Assembly: GCA_023078685.1 (NCBI GenBank)
Contig: JALGAS010000002.1
Coordinates: 3,658,001 to 3,722,000, forward strand
DNA: 64,000 bases
Source of the DNA: Neopestalotiopsis rosae
Taxonomy: Eukaryota; Ascomycota; Sordariomycetes; Amphisphaeriales; Sporocadaceae
Reading direction: 5' to 3'
Each line of letters starts with the position of its first letter. Position 1 is the first letter of the stretch. The translations under genes were made by a program, and so were the position numbers. The notes under the pieces are model-generated. The model had not been told where the DNA came from. It saw nothing but the letters and a program-made list of their open reading frames with translations, and made no database searches. Below, piece by piece: positions 48,892 to 59,720 of the stretch.

Positions 48892-50230
48892 TTACTCCTT
48901 CTCCTGCACTTTGTCTTGACCTGCTGGCCCAACGGCCGGGTCCTTCTCTGCAGAGGTGCCCTTCTCGGAAACCTCGCGAGGGCTTACAAGAGGACTGGTG
49001 ACGCCAACGACACTTCCATTGATACTATCAGCTCTTCCGTGTCCAAGGAATCCACTACGCACGCTGGCTCCGTCACCAGCGATGCTCTGCTTTGTGTACA
49101 AGCTGTTCCTTTCGCTGGGAAGGGCAGCTGCAATACCTGTAGTTGAGTACATGCTATTCCGCTCATTGTTTGCCGCCATTCTCGATGTAGTCTGGTGTAG
49201 CCCTGGAGTGGTTGGAACTCCATCTATATTGGCACTGAGAACACTCAGAGGCAGGCTCTCGCGAGAACCTCCCCATATAGAGGATGGCGCCATTGCTCGG
49301 ACGGAGGCATCGGTGTCGAATGACCTTCGCCTTCTTCGCTTGCTGGAGGAGGCCAACGTGAGTATAGAAGCATTGTCTGACAGCAGATTGTTGGCAGTAG
49401 CCATTTGGTACGTGGTGGGATGCCCAGATGCCCCGTGCGGAGCTAGATGTGCAGGTATGGCGGAAGCCGGAGATGCTGTTGGGAATGGCTGACTGAACTG
49501 GATGTTTTGCGAGTTGCTGCTGTGGTGGTGGGAGGATGCCTGAGGCTGTGGAGTGTTCTGATTCACCCCCACAGACTGGATTGTGGTGAGGGTCGTGGTG
49601 AGCGACCGTACCGAGGGTGCCGGTGACGAGAAAGTACTGTCCCCTCCCTTTCTGCCGTTGGCTGTCCTGCTTGTGCCTGCTATTGAGGAAGTCATCTGTG
49701 ATGATGCCATAATGGACTGCGAAGCTTCATGGTCGGTGCCGGCCACGGAGAGGCCTCCTGCTGTCGGGGGAGCGGCGCCATCGACTGAAGACTGGAGCGA
49801 TGTCTGGCTCTGACCATCTTCACTCTCAGATAGGTTTGTTGTAACGCCAGTATGCGTAGTTGAAAGCGAAGGCTGACTGTGGTGATGCGGCGGCACGATG
49901 CGCCCTGATTGAGGGTATGGATTGTTCTGCTTGGACGGCTTCTTCTTGGACTCCTTGGAAACGTGATCGCGTTTAGGATGGTGGTGTTTGTTGGAATCGG
50001 AAGAAGAGGAACCGTTCTTGAAGTTTGCAAGCTTCTTGACCCAAGTAGAGAACGGCCGTCTGCGGCCAGAGCGCTCGTGGTGATCTAGAAGTCGCGTTAG
50101 AACCATGACTGGCACGACTGGAAGCGGCAAAACGGGCAGAGGGTCTGCCTGTGGAAGTGCAAGTAAGAAAAGAGACAAAAGTTTCTGACGACTACTTACC
50201 GCTCGCAAGAACTGTCTCGGCCATGGCCAT
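48892..50230 (-). CDS. Disordered Ser/Thr-rich fungal protein
   Basis: Two exons on the minus strand. A 31-nt first exon (50200-50230) encodes MAMAETVLAS plus one base. A 115-nt intron (GTAAGT to TTCTAG) follows, then exon 2 at 48892-50084; the product is 407 aa. The long ORF that begins inside the intron at 50208 gives a false hydrophobic N terminus. The true start reads through the junction as DHHERSGRRRPFSTWVKKLA. The rest is rich in Ser, Thr, His and Gln, with a basic cluster SSKRRRRRSFDTDASVRA and a conserved-looking SSIWGGSRESLPLSVLSANI. There are no membrane segments and no enzyme motif. I believe this type is common in Pezizomycotina, but its role is unknown to me. Confidence 0.75.
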
Positions 50231-50518
50231 GTGTTTCGCTGTTTTGGGAATATCGTATACTACTGGTGAGACGCAGTAGGGTCAATGCAGCGGCCGACAG
50301 ATTGTCGATATTAGGTTATGCTTGATAGTCGGTGACAAGGACCGGGCGATCAGGAAGGCGGACGCAAGTCCTGTGTGGGTTTTTGGCTACGTATGGAGCC
50401 TCTGCACCACGCACGCAATGACAACAAAGAACGAACTGCCGGCTTGTGATTGCGGATGCAGCCGGAGAAGAGTACGATTTGTAGCGGGCGAGGGCGGTTA
50501 TCAGGCTGCCTCCTGGAA

Positions 50519-50655
50519 GACTAGGTAGATCGCAGGTCGGTAAGTAGGTAGGTAGCTGTGGTGATCTCTTCTTGTCCGATGTCCGTGTCTGCAGCCACCC
50601 AACCTAGGTCCTAGGCGCTTTACGTCTGACTACCTAATCTAGGTAGGTAGGTACG
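50519..50655. repeat. Cluster of CCTAGG / GTAGGTAG motifs
   Basis: Within about 140 bp upstream of the disordered-protein gene are several GTAGGTAG runs and CCTAGG palindromes on both strands (near 50535-50555, 50600-50617 and 50631-50655). Single copies recur near 54980-54998. These look like short dispersed intergenic repeats. Confidence 0.55.
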
Positions 50656-51822
50656 ATGAGAAGCCGCGATAAGAGAGCGAAAACGACTTGTGCGTGGATA
50701 TGTAGTCCTGGGTGGCAAGGTGCACAGCTGGAGGATCACCGTTTGCGGTCAAGGAATGGAGGCGCAAGAGTTGGTTGTTGTCAATGCTGCTGGATTGCGC
50801 AAAAGGATGTGGGAAGTAGCAGTAGTAGGTGAAGTCACTAGGTTAAGGACCTCATTCATCCGCGGCGGCGGCGTTGAATTGCCTGCCTGGTGTCTGGTGT
50901 CGGTCAAATGCGACCCCAATGTACCTGGATCTAGGTTGTTATTTTTGATCCTAAGCAGGTCGTGTCGCTGTCGGTAATCAAAATGTACGGTTCATTTTCA
51001 GCAAGTGAACGACAGTCATCCATCCATCAGCACATCATTTCAGTCGCATCCCATCAATCGATAGCTCGCTCTGGGGGGCCAAATTCCAGCACGTAAAGTC
51101 CAGGTCCGCCCACTGGGAATGTCAGCCCAGAACGGAACCACCTTCGCCCAGCCAGCCAGCCAGCCCAAAAAGCCCTTCGATGTTCCCTTCCACGAAGAAA
51201 AGACCCCCAGAAAGAGGATCGCCCCATTTTTTCAGCTCACCCTAGCCTAACCTTGTCCACTAAAACAGCTGATGCGCTTGACCCCCACAGGTGCCGAAGC
51301 CACCGAGATCCCCTGCAGGCCAGCGACCGCCGACAGTGTCTGCTGTTATGGATACCAAAGACGTCACATGCACTTACCGCAGACAATATTCCCCATCTTT
51401 GCCTGGAGGGGACAATTTAATTCCACGTGATGGGAAACTTCGATTTTGATAATCAACCTTGTCCTTGCCTCATGTTGGCTCGTCTTGGTGACCTGTGGAC
51501 CAACATATCTCGTTCGACAACGACGATTACAACAGCGTTGCTGATCGTCGACGGATGCGACAAACAGTCACAGGACTTTGGCTCATCCCCCGCCATTGCT
51601 TTGGTGACTGATCGCATTCATCCCAAAGCGTTACGCTCAACTTCGTGAGGGGCCGCGCCTCTATAACGGCATTTGCCGACCATTGCCTGAAACAACGACT
51701 TACCTCTGACCTGCCGATCCACTATCACCATTTGAACATTGGTCTACACGCGTCTTTCCTACAAAGTGTCAAGCGCCCGACAACGTTGATATAGACAATG
51801 ATTTCCCTTTTTCGGACCATAC
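50656..51822. other. Intergenic, MLH3 upstream region
   Basis: Contains short GCCAGCCAGCCAGCC repeats near 51152-51168 and the MLH3 leader. No gene was seen. Confidence 0.45.
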
Positions 51823-54792
51823 ATGTCGATCAAGCCGCTACCTGAAGATGTCGTCGCTCAGATCAAATCCTCAACCACCATAACCTCCATAAATGGAGTG
51901 GTGGACGGTCTCATTCAAAATTCTCTTGATGCCGGCGCAACGAAAATTAGCATTTCAATAGACTATTCGAGAGGAAACTGTTCTGTAGAAGACAACGGAT
52001 CAGGTATCCTCCCAAGTGAATACGCCTCAACTGGAGGTCTTGGAAAACTACATTGTGGGTGGCTGCATCGGAATAGTTTTATACACGACCAGCAAGCTCA
52101 TATTTCCGCAGATACCTCACGCTTTCCAGCACATCCTTCTTATTACGGAAGCAGTGGCACGTTTTTGGCATCTGTTGCCGCACTCTCGCTGATTACCATT
52201 ACCTCTCATCATGAGGGCCATCGTTCTCATAATTCTATCAAGATTCACAATTCAAAGGTTATCGCACGCCACACGCCATCGCCCCCTGACCAACGGCTGC
52301 TTAGCTTTAGCCATGGTACCCGAGTGACGGTGCGTGATCTTTTTGGCTCCATGCCAGTGAGAGTCAAGCAGAGGGCTTTGGTACTTGATCGGACTACCAC
52401 ACTGAGAGACTGGGAGAACCTAAAGCTATCAATTATAGCCATCTTACTTGCCTGGCCTGAGCAGGTCAGCATTTCTATTCGCGAGACTACTAGTCAGCAA
52501 GCAACTGTCTTGAGAAATACCGAGTCCATTGTAACGCAACTGGCGGAGAAAGCTCGACGTTCGTTACTTCTCTCACGTATTTCTGGCTTGTTGTGTCAAG
52601 CCAGCTTCTTTGATGATGCAGACCCAGCAACATGGGTCGCCCTGAAAGCGTCTGCCGCACAGCTATCTATCACTGGCGCCGTGTGCCTATTACCGGTTGC
52701 TACAAAACGCTTGCAATTTATCAGCATAGGCATTCAACCATTGCCAAATATTCGTGGCCAAAATGTGCTTTACGAAGAAATCAACCGAATGTTTGCCAGT
52801 TCAAGCTTTGGTTTTGAGGAAGAGACTGATGGTATCGATGAGGAAGAAAGGGTACGCAGAGCTCAAGACCGACGTTTCAAAACCGAGGAGTACACAACTC
52901 GTGAGCTAAGGGGCAAAAGGGGTATTGACAGACATCCCATGTTCTATGTTCATGTTGACCTTGATGATCTGGCGTCCTACAAAGCCGGGCACGAGGTGGA
53001 TGAAATACTTGATGGCCGCCAAAGCCACCTGCATACCATCGTTGATGTCATCAAGGCCATGATTCACGCATTCCTGAAGAAGCACCACTTTCATCCGTTG
53101 AGTTACAGGCCAACCAGGCGCAGGTCTCCTAAGCGCTTTCGGACAAATGTACCAGAGATTGAATCGTCCTCAAGAGACGATTCGCCTGGGTTATCATCCA
53201 GCTCCATCTCACGAACGGGCATGACTTTGAAAACACAGGCTCTTCCAGAACCCGATCATAAAGAAGCGGTTTATGCACGTTCCATTAGGGGGAGGTCGGA
53301 AAATGTATCACACTACAATGATTGGCCAAAGATTAGCAGTGGTTCGCAAACGCCAGTTTCCGATGCAGACTTGGGCTTTGAAGGCACGAAAGTGCGCAGA
53401 CCGCACTCTCAATCCAGGAATGATAATGATGCAATGGCACCTACATCACCCGCTCTGTTCGATACCAAAGGTGATCTCATTCGGCCACCGTTTCTGGATC
53501 TTGACCAAGCATTTGTCTCTGGCGACGCTCAATTGAACACAAACGCGGAGGGGTCAGATCAAGCAAGCAGACACGGAGACACTATGGCCTGGGTCAACCC
53601 CATAACGAAGCAAAAATGTATAGTCGATGCACGGACAGGATTTGTCAGCAATCGAGCAAATGTGGATGAGGAACATGGGCTCAAATGGGAACCAAATCGA
53701 CTGACAAAAAAGGTCAAAGGTCTGGAGAAACCACTAATACCTGCTCGAGTCGAACCCAGTCCTTGGGTGGAGGATCTGCTTACGAGGTGGAAGAATCCTG
53801 TTTTCGAAGCCACGGAGCCTCCTATTCCCGTGGCATTTGACGCTTCAGCACTTGCAGATACTACGAATGGCTATACTGAGTGCAGTAGTTCATGTCAGCA
53901 TGGGCTCGCCCATATCTTTCCAAAAATGGAGAGCCGAATATCAAGAAAGGCCTTGCGGAATGCAGAAGTAATAGCACAAGTCGATCAAAAATTTATCTTG
54001 GTCAAAGTCTCATTAGAGAGAAACCTGCAAACAGCACATGACGGAGTGGACGCTTCACTATTGGTCATCATTGACCAACATGCAGCCGATGAGCGGTGCA
54101 AAGTCGAGGAATTGATGGCGAGCTACTTCAACGTTGGTGGAGCTCGAAAGACCAGCTTCCAGGCAACGACTGAATCTTTGAACAAGGTCATTCAATACGA
54201 AATCGCGTCTCACGAACGCCTGTTGTTTGAGCAGTACTTGACGCATTTCAAGCACTGGGGCATTGGTTATAGTCTCAACACTTACCCATCAGTTCCACAG
54301 CTTGAGAGTCGCAAGCTCCCATCATTTGTCAAAGTTTCTACCTTGCCACCGTGCATAGCTGAGAGATGCCTTACGGAACCTCGCCTTCTCATAGATTTAA
54401 TGAGGAAAGAGGTGTGGAAGCTGAACGAGACTTGTGGCGGCCATGGTCATTTACCGCACCAGACTGCTTTGGTTGACGAGCACGACAGCACGGAACAGCA
54501 TTGGTTATCCAGGTTTCATGGCTGTCCACAAGGTATTCTGGACATGATCAACTCGCGAGCATGCCGAAGCGCGATCATGTTCAACGACACCTTATCCATG
54601 GGTGAGTGCAAGGCTCTACTAGGTCGTTTGGCAGAATGTGCATTTCCATTTCAATGCGCCCATGGACGCCCATCAATGGTACCTCTGGTGGATATGGGAA
54701 ACCAGCAGTTGGATGAGGCAGAGACGGGGAGTTTCGGTAAGCAATTCAGGACGTGGCAGGAGAAGATGGGAAGACGACGACGCCACTCTTGA
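51823..54792 (+). CDS. MLH3: DNA mismatch repair protein MLH3
   Basis: The whole interval is open, but 52055-52111 (57 nt, GTGGGT to TTCCGCAG) is best read as an in-frame intron, leaving 970 aa. The N-terminal GHKL ATPase shows VVDGLIQNSLDAGATKI (ATP-site Asn), VEDNGSGI and, across the junction, GGLGKLHYTSRFPAHP, then SSGTFLASVAALSLITITS in place of the usual GFRGEAL, and SHGTRVTVRDLFGSMPVR. A long disordered linker follows. The C-terminal domain holds the metal-dependent endonuclease motif DQHAADERCKVEEL (D-Q-H-A-x2-E-x4-E), CRSAIMFNDTLSMGECKALL and FQCAHGRPSMVPL. MLH3 pairs with MLH1; the complex nicks DNA during meiotic crossover formation and in some mismatch repair, in the nucleus. All nuclease residues seen are intact. 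Confidence 0.93.
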   Translation: MSIKPLPEDVVAQIKSSTTITSINGVVDGLIQNSLDAGATKISISIDYSRGNCSVEDNGSGILPSEYASTGGLGKLHCGWLHRNSFIHDQQAHISADTSRFPAHPSYYGSSGTFLASVAALSLITITSHHEGHRSHNSIKIHNSKVIARHTPSPPDQRLLSFSHGTRVTVRDLFGSMPVRVKQRALVLDRTTTLRDWENLKLSIIAILLAWPEQVSISIRETTSQQATVLRNTESIVTQLAEKARRSLLLSRISGLLCQASFFDDADPATWVALKASAAQLSITGAVCLLPVATKRLQFISIGIQPLPNIRGQNVLYEEINRMFASSSFGFEEETDGIDEEERVRRAQDRRFKTEEYTTRELRGKRGIDRHPMFYVHVDLDDLASYKAGHEVDEILDGRQSHLHTIVDVIKAMIHAFLKKHHFHPLSYRPTRRRSPKRFRTNVPEIESSSRDDSPGLSSSSISRTGMTLKTQALPEPDHKEAVYARSIRGRSENVSHYNDWPKISSGSQTPVSDADLGFEGTKVRRPHSQSRNDNDAMAPTSPALFDTKGDLIRPPFLDLDQAFVSGDAQLNTNAEGSDQASRHGDTMAWVNPITKQKCIVDARTGFVSNRANVDEEHGLKWEPNRLTKKVKGLEKPLIPARVEPSPWVEDLLTRWKNPVFEATEPPIPVAFDASALADTTNGYTECSSSCQHGLAHIFPKMESRISRKALRNAEVIAQVDQKFILVKVSLERNLQTAHDGVDASLLVIIDQHAADERCKVEELMASYFNVGGARKTSFQATTESLNKVIQYEIASHERLLFEQYLTHFKHWGIGYSLNTYPSVPQLESRKLPSFVKVSTLPPCIAERCLTEPRLLIDLMRKEVWKLNETCGGHGHLPHQTALVDEHDSTEQHWLSRFHGCPQGILDMINSRACRSAIMFNDTLSMGECKALLGRLAECAFPFQCAHGRPSMVPLVDMGNQQLDEAETGSFGKQFRTWQEKMGRRRRHS

Positions 54793-55912
54793 TTACAGGC
54801 ACGACTTTGTCGTTGATTTGCTTAATCACTGGGTATTTTGTTTTGAGCTGGGGCGTTGTTGGAACATGTTAGATATATACCCTATAGACTTTGTGATTGC
54901 GCCACGCTTCAAATCCACAAACTTGAGAAGGCTGGACGAGTTGGATCAATCAGTCAGTCACTTTTCGTGCTGATACAGGTTTACCTAAGGACCTAGGTAG
55001 TCAATTAGACTCATCAATGTGACCTATTCTTGTACATAGTATCACAAACATGCATAGCAAGTCCCGACGGTACCTGAAGCTAATTGAGGACTAATGACGC
55101 TATACTGTCGGCTTGCCGATGCATGCTAGCCTTTTTAGTGTATCTCATGACGATCAATCGTGGTAGCGTTCAAAAGTGTCAGATTTGAGATTTCATGCAT
55201 CGCCTTTTTTTTAAAATGGGAAATGAAGACCCTTCCCGGGTGACTGTGAGACACACATTAGTCATGATGCGCACTGTGTATTCTCAGAAGACAACTTGTG
55301 GCTGGGTACATTTGGTAGAAAAGAAAGAGAAACACATATCATGACTAGATTGGCTACTGGCATCTCCAAGGGGCGGCGGGCGGCAAGAACCAAAAACAAC
55401 CCCAGCCAACGAAAAGGATGCATTGATTACAGCACAGCCTCCATCGCGTCTCTCGTCTACTTCTGGGGGATCTTCAATCAATGTGAAGGAGGGCATCCCA
55501 ACAGAGGTCGAGGACCAACCACAGGTCCCTTGCCAAGACCCTGAGTCCGCCCAACGTGGATTAGCCTGCCGAAGATCTGAGATTCCCTTGCCCATGTTTC
55601 ACCAGGCGCTGCGTCATTGTCGGGCAAGGGGGCTTGGGCCTTTGGGGATTTGCCGGTCCCTTTATTAGCTTTTGGGGCAAGTAATGGCAGGTGGGCTACC
55701 ATCCAGTGTCGCCCGTCTTATAAGCGGTACGTACAGTAATAGAAATAAAACCAGATTCCCCATTTTGATCTTTTTCTGACAAGGAAAGAACATTGCGCGC
55801 GCGTATGAGACTTCAAACATCGGTCGTTCCTACTCTTTGTCTATTGTTGACACGAGATTCTTGATTTTTTTTGTCTTGGTTCTTTTTCTCGCTGCGATCT
55901 CTCACTATAATC
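54793..55912. other. Intergenic
   Basis: One CCTAGGTAG motif near 54990 and a pyrimidine-rich leader near 55860-55905 before the membrane-protein start. No gene was seen. Confidence 0.45.
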
Positions 55913-57235
55913 ATGTCCGATACTACTAATTGTACGTCGCCTCCGGTGGCGGCCTCTACCGACGCGGGCGTCGCTGGTATGGGAGTAAGTCAAGATGCGA
56001 TTCTTCTTTTTCAAGGGCGCGCCAACTGCCGGGAATCACTGCGAGTGGCTGCATATGCTACTTAAAACCGCCGCGAACGTGGCCTGCGATAACATTGCGA
56101 CGCTTGATCATTGGAACAATGCAAAGATATACGACAGATGGGAGCATGACTGGGAGTCGGGTTGTTACAGGCGATACGACCCGCACAGTCTTGTCTTGTT
56201 GATGATGACATCGTTTTTGGTTTCGCATGGCAGAAAAGCATCACTGACACCGCCACCTGCAGGTTCTCCTCAGTTTCATTGTTACGGCGGCCGTTGCCAT
56301 CGCCTTGTCGGTGTCTCTCGTCTTCCAGGAGCAATTCGCTAAACGCGCCAAAACTTCATTGATCCGGCGAAAGCTCCTCAACTCGTACTCGGATCAACAG
56401 ATCTTGACCGGCATAGCCATTCAATCTGTGGGACTGGTCAAGATGCACGTCATGATTCCATATCACTTCTTCATAATATGGATGTTGTCACTTCTGTCCA
56501 TGGCGGTTCACAATGCCACTCTGCTGGCTCTGGTCCACGACTTTCGCCGCGACTGGTGGGTTTGCCTACTTACCATCCCTCGTATATCCCATACATTTAT
56601 ACTGACCCTATCTTGTGCGCTCTTACAGGGTTCTACGCTGGCTACGACAGTTTCTCATGTTTGTCAACCTGGCACTGAGCTGCGTCTACGGAGGTTTTGT
56701 TCTCAAGGCTGTGCAGAGCGACCTTACCAACTCGACGTTGCCCATTGCTTGCGTTTGGGGCCCCGATGCCCCCAAAGCGGACACGACGGGAACCAACGTT
56801 TCCCTGTCATATTTCGGCACGATTGCCGTCATCGCTGTCAACGCTATTGTCTTTGGTGCGGCTACATGGTACCTGCACTCGCGAGACCAAAAGTTCTACC
56901 GCATCACGCAGATTCTGGGATTGGTTCTCATGACGGCCAGTGCCGTGGGCGCTACAGTGCGTGTGGCTACCTTGTCGCAAGCCTTTGGCGAGCCATCTGT
57001 GCCCCTGGCTGATGAAGGGGAGCGGTCGTGGAGTTTTGGAACCCTGCTGTCACTCATTTTGCTACTTCTGCCACTCATCTCCGTCATCGAGATTCTCCGA
57101 GGCGAAGTACGGTGCGCACCACCAGTGCCAGACGATGGCGATAGGACCAAGTTGTTGGGCACTGATGACAATGAGCTGTACCCCTTCCAGCCGAATCCGT
57201 TCTGGGGCGCCCAGAGTCAAATGCGAAAGAGATAG
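55913..57235 (+). CDS. Multi-pass membrane protein, fungal, function unknown
   Basis: Three exons, 55913-55984, 56263-56555 and 56629-57235, 323 aa. The first intron is long for this window (278 nt, GTAAGT to CACCTGCAG). The joined N terminus MSDTTNCTSPP...GVAGMG leads into hydrophobic LLSFIVTAAVAIALSVSLVF. Further membrane segments are MIPYHFFIIWMLSLLSMAVH, QFLMFVNLALSCVYGGFVL, YFGTIAVIAVNAIVFGAATW, ILGLVLMTASAVGATVRV and FGTLLSLILLLLPLISVIEI, about six in all. A polar loop holds Asn-x-Thr/Ser sites (NSTL, NVSL). The C terminus is polar with LGTDDNELYPFQPNPFWGAQ. The architecture suggests a plasma or organelle membrane protein; I know no function for the family. Confidence 0.78.
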
Positions 57236-58513
57236 GGTCTCGTGACTGCAGAGAGAAATGACCCCGCGGAAAGAAATGACCCTAGCAGAAGGAATACGGC
57301 GTAACACGCGGGTATGGACCAGAGGAATAAAGCAAGAAAGGAAAACGTCAGCAGCAATTTTAAGATCTGGACAGCGAGCAGAGTCTTTTGGAAATGGCGG
57401 CGTTTTATGAGATACGATATTTTGATACCCCAAACATGCGTAAAAAGAATATTATGTAGATAGAATCTTTCAGACATGTATCTACCTATCAAGCTGTCTT
57501 TTGACTAAGGTTAGAGGAAGATGAACCAGACGGTCAAAGCGTATTTATTCTGCCGACCTGGGGAGCCTTTCTCGATATCAACAGCCATGCTCCGAAGTCA
57601 GCCTGGAGGATAGGCTCCCTCCCGCTTGGCTATCGATTCTATTACATGGTCATGAGTCGACGATAGATCAACCACGAAGTAGTCCAGCATCTCTGGAGCA
57701 AACCTAATGCGTAGTTTGCACTAGTACCATAACTAATATTTATCCTCTTCGTAATGTCTCTGAACCAGAAATACTTGTATGTATCCAAAAGAGGCCAACA
57801 TCACGCTGTGCAAACTTTTTTGTGTAAAGTGGCTCGATAAGCAAATGGCGAGTACCTTCACAAAGACAAAGCGATCATTTGATTTCCCTCGATTGGGACC
57901 GAAGGACATGTCAGTGTTGTTCGACAATGGCAGCAGTCATTGCGAAACTTGAGTCTAGTAGAGTCTCAATCGCACGTGGTGGACTTCACTATAAGTTCTC
58001 AGACATTGAACCAAACCATGTCTCGCGAATAATGATCAAAGCAATGGCGGAGAGAGAGAGAGACAGACCAATTCTTATTCATGGTGACGAGTTGCATTGG
58101 GGGAGCAAACAGTACTGCAGAGTGGTTACTGCGCAGCAACCGTTTGCTCAGGCAGCCAGACAACGGGGCCCCCACCCGGATTTTGGATGAAGACGTATCA
58201 ATGAAAACAACGAGAAGAAATCTCAACAAATGACCAGTCACTGGGCACGCCTGACGCAGGATTCCTGGTTTCGTGGTCGAGTGGCTTGACGGATCCGTAC
58301 CCCCCGCCTACATGTCCAGACGTTAGGGTGTAGAATCTCGAGCCATCCGGTTCGAGTAGGGGGATCGGCTGATACCCACTCATTTTTTTCTTCTTTTTCT
58401 TCTCTTTTTTTGGTGGTTTTGTCGATACCCTCTCGACATTAATAGTATTCTGGCAGCGAATAATGAGGGCGCAACATCTCGAGCTAATATGCTGGTAGGT
58501 CGGAATCTGTCGA
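57236..58513. other. Intergenic, no supported gene
   Basis: Includes a GA repeat (about 58051-58064) and a T/C tract (58382-58412). A short ORF pair at 58198-58587 was not convincing. Confidence 0.4.
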
Positions 58514-58933
58514 TTACAATCGATATGTGAGTCCTTGAGTGGCCATGAATATTGGTAGCTCGACCATGATCGCACCCTGCCATGCAAGAACCATTTCTAG
58601 AGTATTATCTTGAAAAGGTATCTTGACCGTAGGACCAGAGCTGGATGAAGTGCACTGAATGAAGAACTCAGTGGGAACCAAATCAGATCGGCCTTCATAC
58701 GTCAGGACAACACAGCTGTCAGAAATACAAGGATCCTTAGAGACGAGGCAGAACCTTTGTCTGCTGGCCGGCTCCTTTGTTTCCATAAGTTTACAATAAC
58801 CTTGGCGGCTTCCATAATAACAATTGTCCCCTGACAACCAAAAGTAGGACTCGGCCCTGGCCCATTCAAGAATTTCTTGCGTTTTCATTTCTCGGCTGTC
58901 TTCGATTATCTTTTTTAAATAAGGTATCAACAT
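58514..58933 (-). CDS. Orphan ORF, hypothetical protein
   Basis: 139 aa (124 aa if it starts at the second Met, 58888). The middle is Cys-rich and looks like a folded domain: SYFWLSGDNCYYGSRQGYC, RFCLVSKDPCISDSCVVLTY and LVPTEFFIQCTSSSSGP. There is no signal peptide. The composition is less random than neighbouring shadow ORFs, but no family is recognised. It starts only 34 bp from the divergent ORF at 58968. Confidence 0.35.
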   Translation of the reverse strand: MLIPYLKKIIEDSREMKTQEILEWARAESYFWLSGDNCYYGSRQGYCKLMETKEPASRQRFCLVSKDPCISDSCVVLTYEGRSDLVPTEFFIQCTSSSSGPTVKIPFQDNTLEMVLAWQGAIMVELPIFMATQGLTYRL

Positions 58934-58967
58934 TCTGTTAATCCAGACTCAGAAAGCTCCATAAACC

Positions 58968-59546
58968 ATGACGCAGTCCGAAGACTCCCGGAAGCGCAAG
59001 CAGCTACACGAAGTGATACCAGTCTACAACAAGAAGCAAAAGCTGGCCAGTATGCAAAACAATCACATTCATAACCTCTTCATGAGAAGAACGCTACACG
59101 TCTGGATCGAGCACCAGGGAGTCGTTTACAAATTCCGCCACGCCTTTACTAGCTCCCCCGTCCTGATTGCGCACATAATATACCCCGCCGATCTCTTCGT
59201 CATGTTCCAGCACTATGCAGATCACCTTGGTCTGGACTGGGATATGGACTTGTATGAGATGCACCTATGTCAGCTGCGGCAGAGGCAGAGACGCGACAGG
59301 TCGCCGCCCCAAAAGGTAGATGATGATGACACCTCCCTCGAGAACCTTGTCTTGGAGGATCAGCTGAGGATTGATGAGCTGGATACGGAACAATTACGGG
59401 AGATGTTGCTCGAACTGGCGAGTCGCGACTGGAACGACGTTATCTTTATCAAAGAGGTGAGTAGTGTGGTAAGTCAAGAGCTTCATGAGGATCAGAAACT
59501 TTGGGAGGCATTGGAAGGCTTGTCAAGTTTGGCTTTGCTAGACTAG
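58968..59546 (+). CDS. Orphan ORF, hypothetical protein
   Basis: 192 aa, single exon. The N terminus is basic (EDSRKRKQLHEV, NKKQKLASMQ) and could be a nuclear signal. A middle region TLHVWIEHQGVVYKFRHAF and a helical acidic C terminus (DDDDTSLENLVLEDQLRIDE) follow. No family is recognised. A start close to a consensus context (ACCATGACG) and a clean frame support a real gene. It is divergent from the ORF ending at 58514. Confidence 0.5.
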   Translation: MTQSEDSRKRKQLHEVIPVYNKKQKLASMQNNHIHNLFMRRTLHVWIEHQGVVYKFRHAFTSSPVLIAHIIYPADLFVMFQHYADHLGLDWDMDLYEMHLCQLRQRQRRDRSPPQKVDDDDTSLENLVLEDQLRIDELDTEQLREMLLELASRDWNDVIFIKEVSSVVSQELHEDQKLWEALEGLSSLALLD

Positions 59547-59720
59547 AGAGAAGAAAGAAACACTCTTGCGATCAAAGTAAGCTTTGTAAACACTGAAACT
59601 GGTAAGATACTTCAGTAAATCAACACATTCTATTGTTCAAAATCAACAACAAGGCTCCGAAATGATACCACAGTCTACTTCTCACGACTCTATTGTGATT
59701 GCCTCAACATAGCAGATCTT

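Noticed and set aside
48908..50208. Signal-peptide-like start of the 438-codon frame.
   Set aside because: The hydrophobic head is translated intron; splicing to the exon at 50200-50230 gives a polar N terminus.
58270..58360. tRNA-Ser/Leu-like stretch (TGGTCGAGTGG box A, later GGTTCGAG).
   Set aside because: The box A matches, but box B breaks after GGTTCGAG, no acceptor stem pairs, and no T-run follows.
58198..58587. 129-codon minus ORF with a poly-Lys stretch.
   Set aside because: The Lys run comes from a T/C tract; no splice pattern convincingly ties it to the ORF above it.
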